Positions 35,696 through 44,811 of a DNA stretch of 64,000 nucleotides are shown one piece after another. The position numbers and the translations under genes were made by a program. The notes beneath the pieces are model-generated. The model ran no database searches, was not told the origin of the DNA, and saw only the letters and a program-made list of their open reading frames with translations. How positions within the stretch are numbered: the first letter of the stretch is position 1; each line of letters opens with the position of its first letter. The stretch comes from Poindextera sp965277425 (GTDB taxonomy: Bacteria > Pseudomonadota > Alphaproteobacteria > Caulobacterales > Caulobacteraceae), in contig CBDICR010000007.1 of assembly GCA_965277425.1 (NCBI GenBank), positions 248,001-312,000 on the forward strand, read 5' to 3'.

Positions 35696-36715
35696 TCACA
35701 GAGCGTAGCGCTGGGTCCTGTAGGCGGACGGGCTGAGGCCAAACCAGCGCCTGAAGGCCCGCCGGAAACTGCGCGAATCCTCGTAGCCGAGCATGTCGCC
35801 GATCTCTTCGACGGTCAGGCCGGCATGGATCAGGCAGGAGGATTTCTGCATCCGCACCTCGTCGCGGATGGCGCGGAACGAACAGCCCTCCTGTTCCAGC
35901 CGCCGCGCGACGGTCTTGGCCGAGACGCCCCAGCGCCGGGCGACGCTCTGCTGGTCGACGCCTTCGAGCAGGGCGGCGCGGACCTTGTCGGTGAAGGCCC
36001 CGCCGAGCCGGCCGACGCCGGGACGCAGGGCCGCGTTGGACAGGATCTTGTAGGCGCCGTCGCGCCAGGCGGCGATGTCCTTCTGAACCACCCGCGCCTC
36101 GGCGACCTGCGGCGCGAACAGGATTTCGAGATCATCGCCCGCATAGGCGACCGGCGCGCCGATGGCGTGGAGAAGCGTGGAGGCCGAGCCTTTGCGAGCG
36201 GCCGGCGCACGCACGCGCGAGACGGTGAGGGCCTCGCCCGTCAGCCAGCTGAAGATGGCGTAATAGACCGCGGCGGTGCATTCCAGGACGATCTGGTGCA
36301 ACGCGTTGTCCGGCTCCAGCGAGCGCCAGCGCAAGGCGACGCCGCGCCTGCCGCGCGTGACGGTCACGCGCAGGTCGGGGACGATGATGGCCGACGCCTC
36401 GGCATAGGCGCAAAGCGCGTCAGGAATGGTGGCGCAAAGCAGCATCCGGGCGATCATCAGGCCGGTGCCCCCGGGCTTGAGCCGGGTCCCGAACACGCAA
36501 TGCATCTCGTCTTCGATGAGCGCCGCGTGCTCGTTGAAGATTCGCCAGCAGACATCGACCGGCACCAGCTGGTCGTCCGGCGCGTCCGGGTCCTCAACGC
36601 CGTGCGCCTTGAGCAGATCGTCGGCGCGCGCCGCGGGCTTGCCGTCGGCGCGCAAATAGGCCCGCAGATCCTTCAGAGACATTCCGGGCGCGGCCATGCG
36701 ATCGGCGTCGGCCAT
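35696..36715 (-). CDS. AraC-family regulator with Arabinose_bd-type N-terminal domain
   Basis: A 339-residue regulator. ATG at 36715 follows GGGAGGTG. Residues of about 10-200 form the OruR/Arabinose_bd-like sensor domain seen in regulators of terpenoid, steroid and alkane genes. The last 100 residues carry two helix-turn-helix units (QQSVARRWGVSAKTVARRLEQEG and VEEIGDMLGYEDSRSFRRAFRRWFGLSPSAYR). It diverges from the SDR-monooxygenase operon, and the shared 185-base gap carries a large inverted repeat. Confidence 0.9.
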   Translation of the reverse strand: MADADRMAAPGMSLKDLRAYLRADGKPAARADDLLKAHGVEDPDAPDDQLVPVDVCWRIFNEHAALIEDEMHCVFGTRLKPGGTGLMIARMLLCATIPDALCAYAEASAIIVPDLRVTVTRGRRGVALRWRSLEPDNALHQIVLECTAAVYYAIFSWLTGEALTVSRVRAPAARKGSASTLLHAIGAPVAYAGDDLEILFAPQVAEARVVQKDIAAWRDGAYKILSNAALRPGVGRLGGAFTDKVRAALLEGVDQQSVARRWGVSAKTVARRLEQEGCSFRAIRDEVRMQKSSCLIHAGLTVEEIGDMLGYEDSRSFRRAFRRWFGLSPSAYRTQRYAL

Positions 36716-36792
36716 TTTCACCTCCCTTGCGGACGCGCGACGACCGCCCATCGATCATGGTGACGGGCACGATTCACGGACATCCTTCACTC

Positions 36793-36860
36793 GATGTGTA
36801 CGACGTACGCAATGGGCTGGACAAGGCGAAATGTGCACGTTAGCGTACGCGGTACACATC
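36793..36860. promoter_or_regulatory. Long inverted repeat between the AraC gene and the SDR operon
   Basis: The 18-base arm at 36793-36810 (GATGTGTAC..CGTACGC) is matched in inverted orientation at 36843-36860 with 16 of 18 identities. The 32-base interval contains a further similar half-site at 36831-36840 (TGTGCACG). The position and size fit a divergent AraC-type operator. Confidence 0.6.
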
Positions 36861-36900
36861 AGGTTCGACCTGTTGAGAAGGCCGGGAGGGCGAGCCGACA

Positions 36901-37713
36901 ATGATCGATGGAATGGGGCGCGGGCAGGGCCGGTTCACCGACAAGGTCGTGATCATCACCGGTGCGGCGAGCGGCATCGGCCGCGCCAGCGCCTTGCGGC
37001 TGGCCGGGGAGGGCGCGGCCATCGTCGGGCTGGACCTGTCGACGGAAGGGCTCGCCGCCCTGGCCTCGGATGTCGAGGCGTTGGGCGGCCGGTGCGAGAC
37101 CGTCATCGGCGATGTCAGCGACCTGGCGGTGATCGACGCCGCGATCGCGCGCGCCAGCCAAGCCTTCGGCGGGCTGGACGGGCTGGTCAACAACGCCGGC
37201 GTCGGCGGCCCGATGAAGCGTTTCGACGCGGTCGAACCGGTGGAGTTCGACGCCATCGTCGCGATCAACCTCAAGCCGGTCTGGTACGGGATCAAGGCGG
37301 CCTATCGGCCCATGCGCGCGCGCGGCGGCGGCGCCATCGTCAACGTCTCCTCGATGGCGGGCTTGCGGCCGAACTGGCGCCATTCGCCCTACGGCATGAC
37401 CAAGGCCGGCGTGGTCAGCCTGACCCAGCATGCGGCCATGGACTACGCCTCGGCCAATGTCCGCGTGAACTGCCTGTGCCCCGGCCCGGTGGACACGCCG
37501 ATCTTCGACCAGATGCAGCGCACTATGGACGCGGCGGCCTACGAGACGGCGCGCCGGCGGGTCCAGGACCGCACGGTGATGAACCGCTTCGGCACGGCGG
37601 AGGAACAGGCCGCGGCGGTGGCCTTCCTGCTGAGCGCGGACGCCTCGTTCGTCACCGGCATCGCCATGCCCGTCGATGGCGGCTGGTCCGTCTCGGACGG
37701 CCAGGCCCACTGA
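36901..37713 (+). CDS. Short-chain dehydrogenase/reductase (SDR), classical
   Basis: A 270-residue NAD(P)-dependent dehydrogenase. TGAASGIG (20-27), NNAG (97-100), S150-151, Y164 and K168 (YGMTK) are all in place. D45 after the second strand favours NAD(H). First gene of the plus-strand operon facing the AraC gene, 10 bases from the next gene. The likely job is oxidation of an alcohol to the ketone used by the monooxygenase that follows. Confidence 0.92.
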   Translation: MIDGMGRGQGRFTDKVVIITGAASGIGRASALRLAGEGAAIVGLDLSTEGLAALASDVEALGGRCETVIGDVSDLAVIDAAIARASQAFGGLDGLVNNAGVGGPMKRFDAVEPVEFDAIVAINLKPVWYGIKAAYRPMRARGGGAIVNVSSMAGLRPNWRHSPYGMTKAGVVSLTQHAAMDYASANVRVNCLCPGPVDTPIFDQMQRTMDAAAYETARRRVQDRTVMNRFGTAEEQAAAVAFLLSADASFVTGIAMPVDGGWSVSDGQAH

Positions 37714-37723
37714 GGCTCGCGAT

Positions 37724-39169
37724 ATGAAGCGCGTAAAGACCGCGATCATCGGCGCCGGGGTGTCCGGCATCTGCGCCGGCGTGCATCTCAAGCGCGCCCG
37801 GGACGACGATTTCGTCATCCTTGAAAAGGCCGGCGACCTCGGCGGGACCTGGCGGGACAACACCTATCCCGGGGTCGAGTGCGACGTGCCCTCGCACCTC
37901 TATTCCTTCTCGTTCGACCTCAATCCCGACTGGTCGCGCGAGTTTCCGTCCGGCGCCGAGATCCACGCCTATCTGCGCGGCGTCGCCGATCGTAACGGGC
38001 TTGCGCCGCACATGCTGTTCGGCGCGGAGGTGACCTCGGCGGCTTTCGCCGACGGGCGCTGGACCTTGGCCATGGCCTCCGGCGAGGCCTGGAGCGCGCA
38101 GTTCCTGATCTGCGCGCTCGGCGGCCTGCATGTGCCGAAATACCCCGACCTTCCCGGCGTCGAGGCCTTTGAAGGGCCTGCCTTTCACGCGGCGCGATGG
38201 CGCCATGACGTCGACCTGGTCGGCAAGCGGGTGGTGCTGATCGGCACCGGTGCGACCGCCGTCCAGTGCGGTCCGAAGATCGCCGAGGTCGCGATGCGCC
38301 TCCACGTCGTGCAGCGCACGCCGGTCTGGGTCGGCGCCAAGGCCAATCTCGAGATTCCGCAAGAGGAGCGGGCGAGGTTGCGGGCCGATCCCGCCGCCCT
38401 GCGCAAGAAGCGTTGGGACCTGTGGAAGAGTTGGGAAGCCAACGGCATCGAGATGATCACCCCCGGCAGCGCCCTCATCCGAAAGCTGGAGGAACGCGCG
38501 CTGCGGCGCCTGCGCGCCCAGGTGGCGGATCCGAAGATCGCCGGCGCCCTGACGCCGGACTACAGCTTCACCTGCAAGCGGCCGACCATCTCCGACCACT
38601 ACTACGCCATGTTCGACCGGCCGAACGTCGAGCTGGTCCAGGGCGGCGTCTCCAGGGCCGAGCCGGACGCCGTGGTCATGGAGGACGGGCGGCGCATCGC
38701 CGCCGACGCCCTGGTCTACGCCACCGGCTTCAAGGCCTTCGACATCACCCACGCGATCGACCTGCGGGGCGAGGACGGCGTGTCGCTCAAAGAGGTCTGG
38801 AGCGACAGGATCGTCTCCTATCGCACGGTAATGACGCCAAAAATGCCCAATCTCTTCATGCTGCTAGGCCCCAACACCGCCGGGCTGACCTCCGCCTATC
38901 AGATGATCGAGGCCGAATGCGCCTATGTCGTCCGGGCGATGCGTCATGTGGAGACCCACGGCCATGCCGTGCTGTCGCCCAAGGCCGTGGAAGCCGATCG
39001 TTTCTGCGACGGGGTCCAGGCGCAGCTCGGCCGGACGACCCAGAACCGGGGCTGCGTCTCCTGGTGGAGCGATGGCAAGGGCTATGGCCACGCCAACTGG
39101 CCGTCGTCGAGCGTCGAGTACCGGCTGATGCTGCAGCGGTTCGCGCCCGATCACTTCGAATTCCGGTAA
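37724..39169 (+). CDS. Baeyer-Villiger-type flavin monooxygenase
   Basis: A 481-residue FAD/NADPH monooxygenase. ATG at 37724. The FAD-binding GAGVSG is at 10-15, with GGTW after the second strand. The BVMO fingerprint appears as F149-E-G151-x3-H155-x3-W159-R160, with Arg where the classical motif has Pro. The NADPH-binding GTGATA is at 174-179. The family inserts an oxygen next to a carbonyl to form esters or lactones. It is followed 8 bases later by the degenerate SDR gene. Confidence 0.9.
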   Translation: MKRVKTAIIGAGVSGICAGVHLKRARDDDFVILEKAGDLGGTWRDNTYPGVECDVPSHLYSFSFDLNPDWSREFPSGAEIHAYLRGVADRNGLAPHMLFGAEVTSAAFADGRWTLAMASGEAWSAQFLICALGGLHVPKYPDLPGVEAFEGPAFHAARWRHDVDLVGKRVVLIGTGATAVQCGPKIAEVAMRLHVVQRTPVWVGAKANLEIPQEERARLRADPAALRKKRWDLWKSWEANGIEMITPGSALIRKLEERALRRLRAQVADPKIAGALTPDYSFTCKRPTISDHYYAMFDRPNVELVQGGVSRAEPDAVVMEDGRRIAADALVYATGFKAFDITHAIDLRGEDGVSLKEVWSDRIVSYRTVMTPKMPNLFMLLGPNTAGLTSAYQMIEAECAYVVRAMRHVETHGHAVLSPKAVEADRFCDGVQAQLGRTTQNRGCVSWWSDGKGYGHANWPSSSVEYRLMLQRFAPDHFEFR

Positions 39170-39177
39170 GGCCCCGC

Positions 39178-39975
39178 ATGGAGCTCGATTTCACAGGCCG
39201 GACCGCGCTGTTCGTCGGCGGCCCCGGGGCGCTTTGCGGCGCGTTGGCCGAGCGGCTCTCGCAGCGCGGCGCCTCGGTATTTGTCGATAGGGCCGCGGAC
39301 GCCCGGTTCGAGCCGCCGGTCGAGACCTTGGTGCGGGCGGCGCTCGCCGACACGGGCCGATTGGACATCCTGGTGATCAATGGCGAGGCCGGGCCTGGCG
39401 CCGAGGACCCGGCGGCCTTGGCCGAACGCCTGGCCGCCGTGGTCAACCCGCGTCTCGAGCGCGCCGCGCGGGCCCTGGAGCTGACGCTGCCGCACATGCG
39501 CTCGCGGGGTTACGGCCGCGTGTTGAACCTCGTTCCGGCGGCCGGCGCCTTCGGATCGGCGACGGATCCGGCCGGCGCGGCGCTGGCGGGAGCGCTCTTC
39601 GCCTTGGCCAAAAGCCTTGCGGCGCGTCATCCAGACGGGTGTCCGTGCATCAACACGCTCTCGCTCCTGATGACCGGGTCGATCTCCGCCGCGTTTTTCG
39701 ACGCCGTCCCGACGTTGGACGGGAGCTGCTTCGATGCCGAAGACCCGCTCGCCATGGCGATCCACCTCTGTCATGAGGCCTGCACCGTCACGGGCGAGAG
39801 TTTCAGCGCCGGGGCGGGGCGTTTCGCCCGCATCTTCCAAGCGACCGCGCCCGGCCTCTTCCAACCCGGACTTGGCGACGAGCACATCGGCGCCAACCTC
39901 GCCGCGATCATGGATCCCGACGGCTATATCGTTCCGCGCGATGCGCCGGACGAACTGGTTCTGGTGGCCGTGTGA
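39178..39975 (+). CDS. SDR-fold protein lacking the catalytic Tyr-Lys pair
   Basis: A 265-residue protein with the overall SDR pattern: an N-terminal GGPGALCG where TGxxxGIG is expected, then LDILVINGEAG in place of the NAG strand, and GRVLNLVPAAGAFG for the serine strand. Where YxxxK should follow, the sequence aligns as GxxxA (PAGAALAGALFALAKSLA), so catalysis by the normal mechanism is not possible. C-terminal EHIGANLAAIMDP is unlike ordinary SDRs. It may be a partner or scaffolding subunit of the neighbouring dehydrogenases. It is tightly packed in the operon. Confidence 0.75.
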   Translation: MELDFTGRTALFVGGPGALCGALAERLSQRGASVFVDRAADARFEPPVETLVRAALADTGRLDILVINGEAGPGAEDPAALAERLAAVVNPRLERAARALELTLPHMRSRGYGRVLNLVPAAGAFGSATDPAGAALAGALFALAKSLAARHPDGCPCINTLSLLMTGSISAAFFDAVPTLDGSCFDAEDPLAMAIHLCHEACTVTGESFSAGAGRFARIFQATAPGLFQPGLGDEHIGANLAAIMDPDGYIVPRDAPDELVLVAV

Positions 39976-40116
39976 CGAAGCCGCTCCGACCGAAACTGTC
40001 CCCCCGCCGGTGGCTGTTGCCGACCTGTTTGTGTCTCGCCGCGACGCCCAGGCTGGGGCCGAAACGCGCGGCGAGGATGGCAAGACCATGCATCACATAG
40101 CGGACCTGTCGGCCTC

Positions 40117-40986
40117 ATGAGCGATGGTCGTCTCGAAGGCCGCGCCGCGGTGGTCACCGGCGGCGCCAGCGGCATCGGCTATGAGACCGCGCGCCGGTTT
40201 CTGCACGAGGGCGCCAGCGTCCTGATCGGCGACTATAACGGCGAGGCCGGTTCAGCCGCGGCGAGGCGCCTCGAGGCGGAGGGATTCGGCGACCGCGTCC
40301 GCTTCATGCGCACGGACGTCTCGGCGGAGGCCGACATCGAAGCCCTGATGGGCGGGGCCGTCGAAGCCTTCGGCCGCCTGGACATCGCCTTCAACAACGC
40401 CGGGATCGTCGGCGCGATCGGGCCGATCGTCGAGACCGAGGTGGAGCATTGGGACGCGACCTTCGCTGTGATGGCGCGGGGCGTCTTCCTGGGCGTGAAA
40501 CACGCCGCCCGCATCATGATGGCCAAGGGCGGCGGGTCGATCATCAACACCGCCTCGATCGCCGGCCTGTCGACGGGCGCGCCGCCGACCGCCTATTCCG
40601 CCTGCAAGGCGGCGGTGATCAGCCTCACCCGCAACGCCGCCAATGAGCTCGCCGAATACCGCATCCGGGTCAACGCCGTCTGTCCGGGGATCATCTTCAC
40701 GCCGCTGATGCATCACGGCCGTGAAGCGCTCGCCGAGGCCGTGGTGCGCGACATCCAGCCCTGGCCCGACCGGGGCGAGCCGCACCATGTGGCCAGCGCC
40801 GTGCTCTACCTGGCCAGCGACGACAGCGCCTTCGTCACCGGCGAGGCCCACGCGGTGGATGGCGGCTACCTCGCCAACGGCCTCCTGCGCGTCCACCCGC
40901 TGCCCGGCTCCAAGATCAGGCCCGACTATGCCGGCATCAGCTACGGCGTGACCGGCCAGGCCAGGCAGGTCCGTAGGCTGGGCTGA
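40117..40986 (+). CDS. Short-chain dehydrogenase/reductase (SDR), classical
   Basis: A 289-residue NAD(P)-dependent dehydrogenase. TGGASGIG (14-21), NNAG (93-96), S147, Y160 and K164 (YSACK) are complete. D39 suggests NAD(H). A C-terminal tail of about 25 residues after the usual VDGGY end is longer than in most family members. It is 141 bases from the degenerate SDR gene and 97 bases before the second monooxygenase, probably within the same transcript. Confidence 0.92.
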   Translation: MSDGRLEGRAAVVTGGASGIGYETARRFLHEGASVLIGDYNGEAGSAAARRLEAEGFGDRVRFMRTDVSAEADIEALMGGAVEAFGRLDIAFNNAGIVGAIGPIVETEVEHWDATFAVMARGVFLGVKHAARIMMAKGGGSIINTASIAGLSTGAPPTAYSACKAAVISLTRNAANELAEYRIRVNAVCPGIIFTPLMHHGREALAEAVVRDIQPWPDRGEPHHVASAVLYLASDDSAFVTGEAHAVDGGYLANGLLRVHPLPGSKIRPDYAGISYGVTGQARQVRRLG

Positions 40987-41083
40987 GCGTCCGAAAATAC
41001 CCTCCGGCATGCGGGGCCTGCGGCCCTGGCGCCGAGGTGTCCCGCCGCCGAGGCTGGCGGCTTTTGCTGTCAGGATCCCGACC

Positions 41084-42592
41084 ATGCGCTTGCCTTCCCC
41101 CGACGCGCCGAAGGCCGAACATTTCGACGTCCTGATCGTCGGGGCCGGGATCACCGGGGTCGGCGGCGCCTATCACCTAACCCGACAATGTCCGCAAAAG
41201 ACGTTCGTGGTGCTGGACGCCATGGAGAGCTTCGGCGGCACCTGGCTGAAGCACAAATACCCCGGCATCCGCTCCGACAGCGACCTCTACACTTTCGGCT
41301 ACCGGTTCAAGCCCTGGCTAGGCGCGCCGATCGCCACGGCGGCCGAGATCCGCAAATACATGGGCGAGGTGATCGAAGAGAACGATCTCGCCAGGCATAT
41401 CCGCTTCAACCATCACGTCGCCACGGCAAGCTGGTCGAGCCAGGACAGTCTTTGGACGATCGAAGGCGTTCGCACGGCTGCCGAAGAGCCGGTGCGCTTC
41501 ACCTGCCGCTTCCTGTGGATGTGCCAGGGCTATTATCGCCACGCCGAGGGCTACACGCCCGACTGGCCGGACATGGACCGGTTCGAGGGGCGGATCGTCC
41601 ACCCGCAAACCTGGCCGGAAGATCTCGACTACAAAGACAAGCGGGTCGTGGTGATCGGCTCGGGAGCCACCGCGGCGACCCTGGTACCGGCCATGGCGGA
41701 CGACTGCGCCCATGTCACCCTGCTGCAGCGCTCGCCGACCTATTTCTTCCCCGGCCGCAACCGCAATCGCCTGGCCGACATGCTGCGCGAACTGGACATC
41801 GACGAGACCTGGATCCACGAGATCGTGCGGCGCAAGATCGTGTTCGACCAGCGCCTGTTCGTCCATCGCGCCCTGAACGAGCCCGACGCGGCCAAGCAGG
41901 ACCTGCTGGCCGGCGTCGCCGCCTATCTGCCCGAGGACGATGTCGCGCGGCATTTCACCCCGACCTACAAGCCGTGGCGCCAGCGCATCGCCTATGTGCC
42001 GGACGGCGATCTTTTCGAGAGCCTGAAGTCCGGAAAGGCCTCGGTGGTCACCGACCACATCGATCGCTTCACCGCAAAAGGCATCCGGCTGAAGTCCGGT
42101 CAGGCGCTGGAGGCCGACATCGTCGTGACCGCTACGGGCTTCAATATGAGCGTCATGGGCGACATCGCCTTCGCCATCGACGGCCGGCCGGTCAATTTCG
42201 CCGACACGGTCACCTACCGCGGCATGATGTTCACCGGCGTGCCGAACATGCTCTGGGTGCTGGGCTATTTCCGCGGCGCCAGCTGGACGCTGAAGGCGGA
42301 CCTGGTCTCCGACTTCGTCTGCCGCCTATTGAACCATATGGCCGAACGCGGCGCGACCGCGGTCACGGTGGCTCTGAGGCCCGAGGACGAGGGCATGGCG
42401 CTGGCGGCCTGGATCGATCCCGACACCTTCAATCCGGGGTATCTGCAGCGCGGCGTCCATCTGCTGCCCAAACGGGGCGACAAACCTGAATGGGCGCACA
42501 GCCAGGACTATTGGTGGGAAAAGGACGAACTGGCCAGGATCGACCTCGGCGACTCGGTCTTTCGCTACGAACCGGGCCGAAGAGGGCGCTAG
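41084..42592 (+). CDS. Baeyer-Villiger-type flavin monooxygenase
   Basis: A 502-residue FAD/NADPH monooxygenase. The ATG at 41084 gives the opening MRLPSPDAPK before the FAD motif GAGITG (20-25) and GGTW. The BVMO fingerprint is perfect: F167-E-G169-RIV-H173-PQT-W177-P178. The NADPH-binding GSGATA is at 192-197, and TATGF is in the C-terminal half. It ends the catabolic operon and converges on the tRNA gene. Sequence details differ strongly from the monooxygenase at 37724, so the two probably act on different ketones. Confidence 0.93.
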   Translation: MRLPSPDAPKAEHFDVLIVGAGITGVGGAYHLTRQCPQKTFVVLDAMESFGGTWLKHKYPGIRSDSDLYTFGYRFKPWLGAPIATAAEIRKYMGEVIEENDLARHIRFNHHVATASWSSQDSLWTIEGVRTAAEEPVRFTCRFLWMCQGYYRHAEGYTPDWPDMDRFEGRIVHPQTWPEDLDYKDKRVVVIGSGATAATLVPAMADDCAHVTLLQRSPTYFFPGRNRNRLADMLRELDIDETWIHEIVRRKIVFDQRLFVHRALNEPDAAKQDLLAGVAAYLPEDDVARHFTPTYKPWRQRIAYVPDGDLFESLKSGKASVVTDHIDRFTAKGIRLKSGQALEADIVVTATGFNMSVMGDIAFAIDGRPVNFADTVTYRGMMFTGVPNMLWVLGYFRGASWTLKADLVSDFVCRLLNHMAERGATAVTVALRPEDEGMALAAWIDPDTFNPGYLQRGVHLLPKRGDKPEWAHSQDYWWEKDELARIDLGDSVFRYEPGRRGR

Positions 42593-42601
42593 TGGACTGC
42601 C

Positions 42602-42676
42602 TGGTGGATGCGGTAGGGATTGAACCTACGACCCCTGCCGTGTGAAGGCAGTGCTCTCCCGCTGAGCTACGCATCC
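42602..42676 (-). tRNA. tRNA-Val (CAC)
   Basis: The minus strand reads a complete cloverleaf: acceptor GGATGCG/CGCATCC, D arm with GCTC...GAGC, anticodon stem CTGCC/GGCAG enclosing the loop TTCACAC (anticodon CAC, valine), T arm GTAGG-TTCAATC-CCTAC, and an encoded CCA end. It lies between the end of the monooxygenase gene and gph. No integrase or duplicated tRNA end is seen near it. Confidence 0.95.
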
Positions 42677-42712
42677 GGCCGCCAGGACGGGCGTGGCTAT
42701 AGCGTTCCCGCT

Positions 42713-43402
42713 TCAGCCGAGCAAGCGCGCCACCAGCGGCGCAAGATCCGAGAAGTGGTCGATCAGGTGGTCGCCGCCGAGTTCGCTGGCGGCGATCTCG
42801 GTATAGCCGAAGCTGACCACGATCGAGGGGACATTGGCCGCCCGCGCGGCGCCGACGTCCGCGGCGCTGTCGCCGACCATGACGGCGCGGTCGATGCGGC
42901 CCCCGGCGGCCTCGATGGCGGCGATCAGATGGCGGGCGTCGGGCTTGGGCGCGGGGGCGAGATCGGGGCCGATCACGGCGGCGAAGTGGCGGGCGAGGTC
43001 CAGCGCATCCAGCAGGGCCACGGAGAGGTCGGTGAACTTGTTGGTGCAGACGCAGAGCCTGGCGCCGGCACCCGCCAGGTCGGTGAGCGCCGTCTCTACC
43101 CCCTCGAACGGGCGGCTCTCCAGGGCGATGCGCTCGCGATAGACGGCGATGAAGCGGCGCAGCAGCGCCGGCGCCTCCTCGGCGCTCAGCGGCTCGCCGG
43201 CCGCGGCGAACCCCTGTTCGATCATGACGCGCGCGCCGCGGCCGACCATCGGCCGCGCCTGCCGCAAGGGCAGCGCCGGCAGACGCCTTTCGTGCAGGAT
43301 GACGTTCAGCGACCCGATCAGGTCGGGCGCGGAATCGACCAGGGTGCCGTCGAGGTCGAAGGCGACGACGGCGCCGGCCAGACTCGTCTGGGTCAAGGAC
43401 AT
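42713..43402 (-). CDS. gph: Phosphoglycolate phosphatase-like HAD hydrolase
   Basis: A 229-residue HAD-superfamily phosphatase. Nucleophile and acid/base are in DLDGTLVDS (D16, D18), motif II is the CTNK segment, motif III lysine is in APKPD, and motif IV is VMVGDSAAD. The cap domain of about 70 residues is typical of Gph. It removes phosphate from 2-phosphoglycolate. It is divergent from glmU across 62 bases, and upstream of the tRNA-Val on the same strand. Confidence 0.85.
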   Translation of the reverse strand: MSLTQTSLAGAVVAFDLDGTLVDSAPDLIGSLNVILHERRLPALPLRQARPMVGRGARVMIEQGFAAAGEPLSAEEAPALLRRFIAVYRERIALESRPFEGVETALTDLAGAGARLCVCTNKFTDLSVALLDALDLARHFAAVIGPDLAPAPKPDARHLIAAIEAAGGRIDRAVMVGDSAADVGAARAANVPSIVVSFGYTEIAASELGGDHLIDHFSDLAPLVARLLG

Positions 43403-43464
43403 GGCCGGCCGTTTCGGCTAAATCGAGCCGAACCGCAACCGGCCTTTGAGTCGAAGGAGCCTTC

Positions 43465-44811
43465 ATGACCGCACGCGCCGCCGTCATCCTGGCCGCCGGC
43501 CAGGGCACGCGGATGAGGTCGCCGACGCCCAAGGTGCTGCACCGGGTGGGCGGCCGCGCCATGCTGGACTGGGTGATCGACGCCGCCGAGGCCCTGGGTT
43601 GCGAGAAGATCGTGGTGGTTGTCGGCGCGAACGCCGATGCGGTCGCCGCCCACGTGACGGCGCGGCTGGGGCCGGGCTGCCTGGCGGTGCAGGACCCGCC
43701 GCTCGGCACCGGCCACGCCGTGCTGGCGGCCAAGGACGCTTTGGCCGGATTTGCCGGCGACGTCGTGGTCAACTATGCCGACGGCCCGACCCTGACCGCG
43801 GCCGATATCGAGCCGCTGTTCGACCTGCGCCGCGCGGACGCCGACGTTGCGGTGCTGGGCTTCGAGGCGCGAGACCCAACCCCGTACGGCCGCCTGATCC
43901 TCGGCGAGGGCGATCGGCTGACGCGTATCGTCGAGGCCAAGGAGGCGAGCCCGGCCGAACTCCTGGTCAAGGCGTGCAATTCCGGGGTGCTGGCCGCGCC
44001 GGCGGCGCTGTTGTTCGATCTGCTCGGCCAGGTTCGCCGCGACAACGCCAAGGGCGAATATTATCTGACCGACGTGGTCGGCCTGGCCAATGCGGCGGGC
44101 CATCAGGTGCGCGTCGCGTTTGCGCCGGAGGAGGCCTTCATGGGCGTCAATTCCCAATCCGAACTGGCCGCCGCCGAGGCGGCCTTCCAGGCGCGCCGCC
44201 GCATCGAGCTGATGGACGCCGGCGTCAGCATGGTCGCGCCGCAGACCGTGCACCTGTCGGCGGATACGCAGGTCGCCGGCGGCGCGGTGATCGAGCCCTT
44301 CGTGGTCTTCGGCCCCGGCGTCAGCGTCGAGACCGGCGCGGTGATCCGCGCCTTCAGCCATCTGGAGGGCTGCATCGTGCGCCAAGGGGCGCTGATCGGG
44401 CCTTATGCGCGCCTGCGCCCGGGCGCCGAGATCGGCGCAGAGGCCCATATCGGCAACTTCGTCGAGGTGAAGAAGGTCAAGGTCGGCAAGGGCGCCAAGG
44501 CCAACCACCTGGCCTATCTCGGCGACGGCAGCGTCGGCGCGGGCGCCAACATCGGCGCCGGGACCATCTTCTGCAACTACGACGGGTTCGACAAGAACGA
44601 TACCCATGTCGGCGACAACGCCTTCATCGGCTCCAACTGCGCCCTGGTCGCGCCGGTCAGCATCGGCGCGGGCGCCTATACCGGCTCAGGCTCGGTGATC
44701 ACCAAGGACGTCGCCCCGGACGCCCTGGCGCTCGGCCGCGCGCCCCAGGTGGAAAAACCCGGCTGGGCGGCGGCGTTCAGGGCCATGAAGCTGGCGCGGC
44801 GGAAGGTTTAG
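43465..44811 (+). CDS. glmU: Bifunctional UDP-GlcNAc pyrophosphorylase / GlcN-1-P acetyltransferase
   Basis: A 448-residue enzyme making UDP-GlcNAc for peptidoglycan and LPS. The N-terminal uridylyltransferase opens with LAAGQGTRMRS and has QDPPLGTGHA and NYADGP (normally YGD). The C-terminal left-handed beta-helix acetyltransferase shows hexapeptide repeats from about 250 onward, with YARLRPGAEIG, NFVEVKKVKVG, NHLAYLGDGSVGAGANIGAGTIFCNYDG. The 3' end overlaps the convergent TetR gene by four bases. Confidence 0.96.
   Translation: MTARAAVILAAGQGTRMRSPTPKVLHRVGGRAMLDWVIDAAEALGCEKIVVVVGANADAVAAHVTARLGPGCLAVQDPPLGTGHAVLAAKDALAGFAGDVVVNYADGPTLTAADIEPLFDLRRADADVAVLGFEARDPTPYGRLILGEGDRLTRIVEAKEASPAELLVKACNSGVLAAPAALLFDLLGQVRRDNAKGEYYLTDVVGLANAAGHQVRVAFAPEEAFMGVNSQSELAAAEAAFQARRRIELMDAGVSMVAPQTVHLSADTQVAGGAVIEPFVVFGPGVSVETGAVIRAFSHLEGCIVRQGALIGPYARLRPGAEIGAEAHIGNFVEVKKVKVGKGAKANHLAYLGDGSVGAGANIGAGTIFCNYDGFDKNDTHVGDNAFIGSNCALVAPVSIGAGAYTGSGSVITKDVAPDALALGRAPQVEKPGWAAAFRAMKLARRKV

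Noticed and set aside
38266..39177. Reading the degenerate SDR gene as starting far upstream inside the monooxygenase gene
   Set aside because: The upstream part is an out-of-frame shadow of the monooxygenase; the ATG at 39178 starts directly before the SDR-like N-terminus.
42602..42676. tRNA-Val as an integration site of a genomic island
   Set aside because: No integrase, no duplicated tRNA 3' end and no phage genes are visible on either side.
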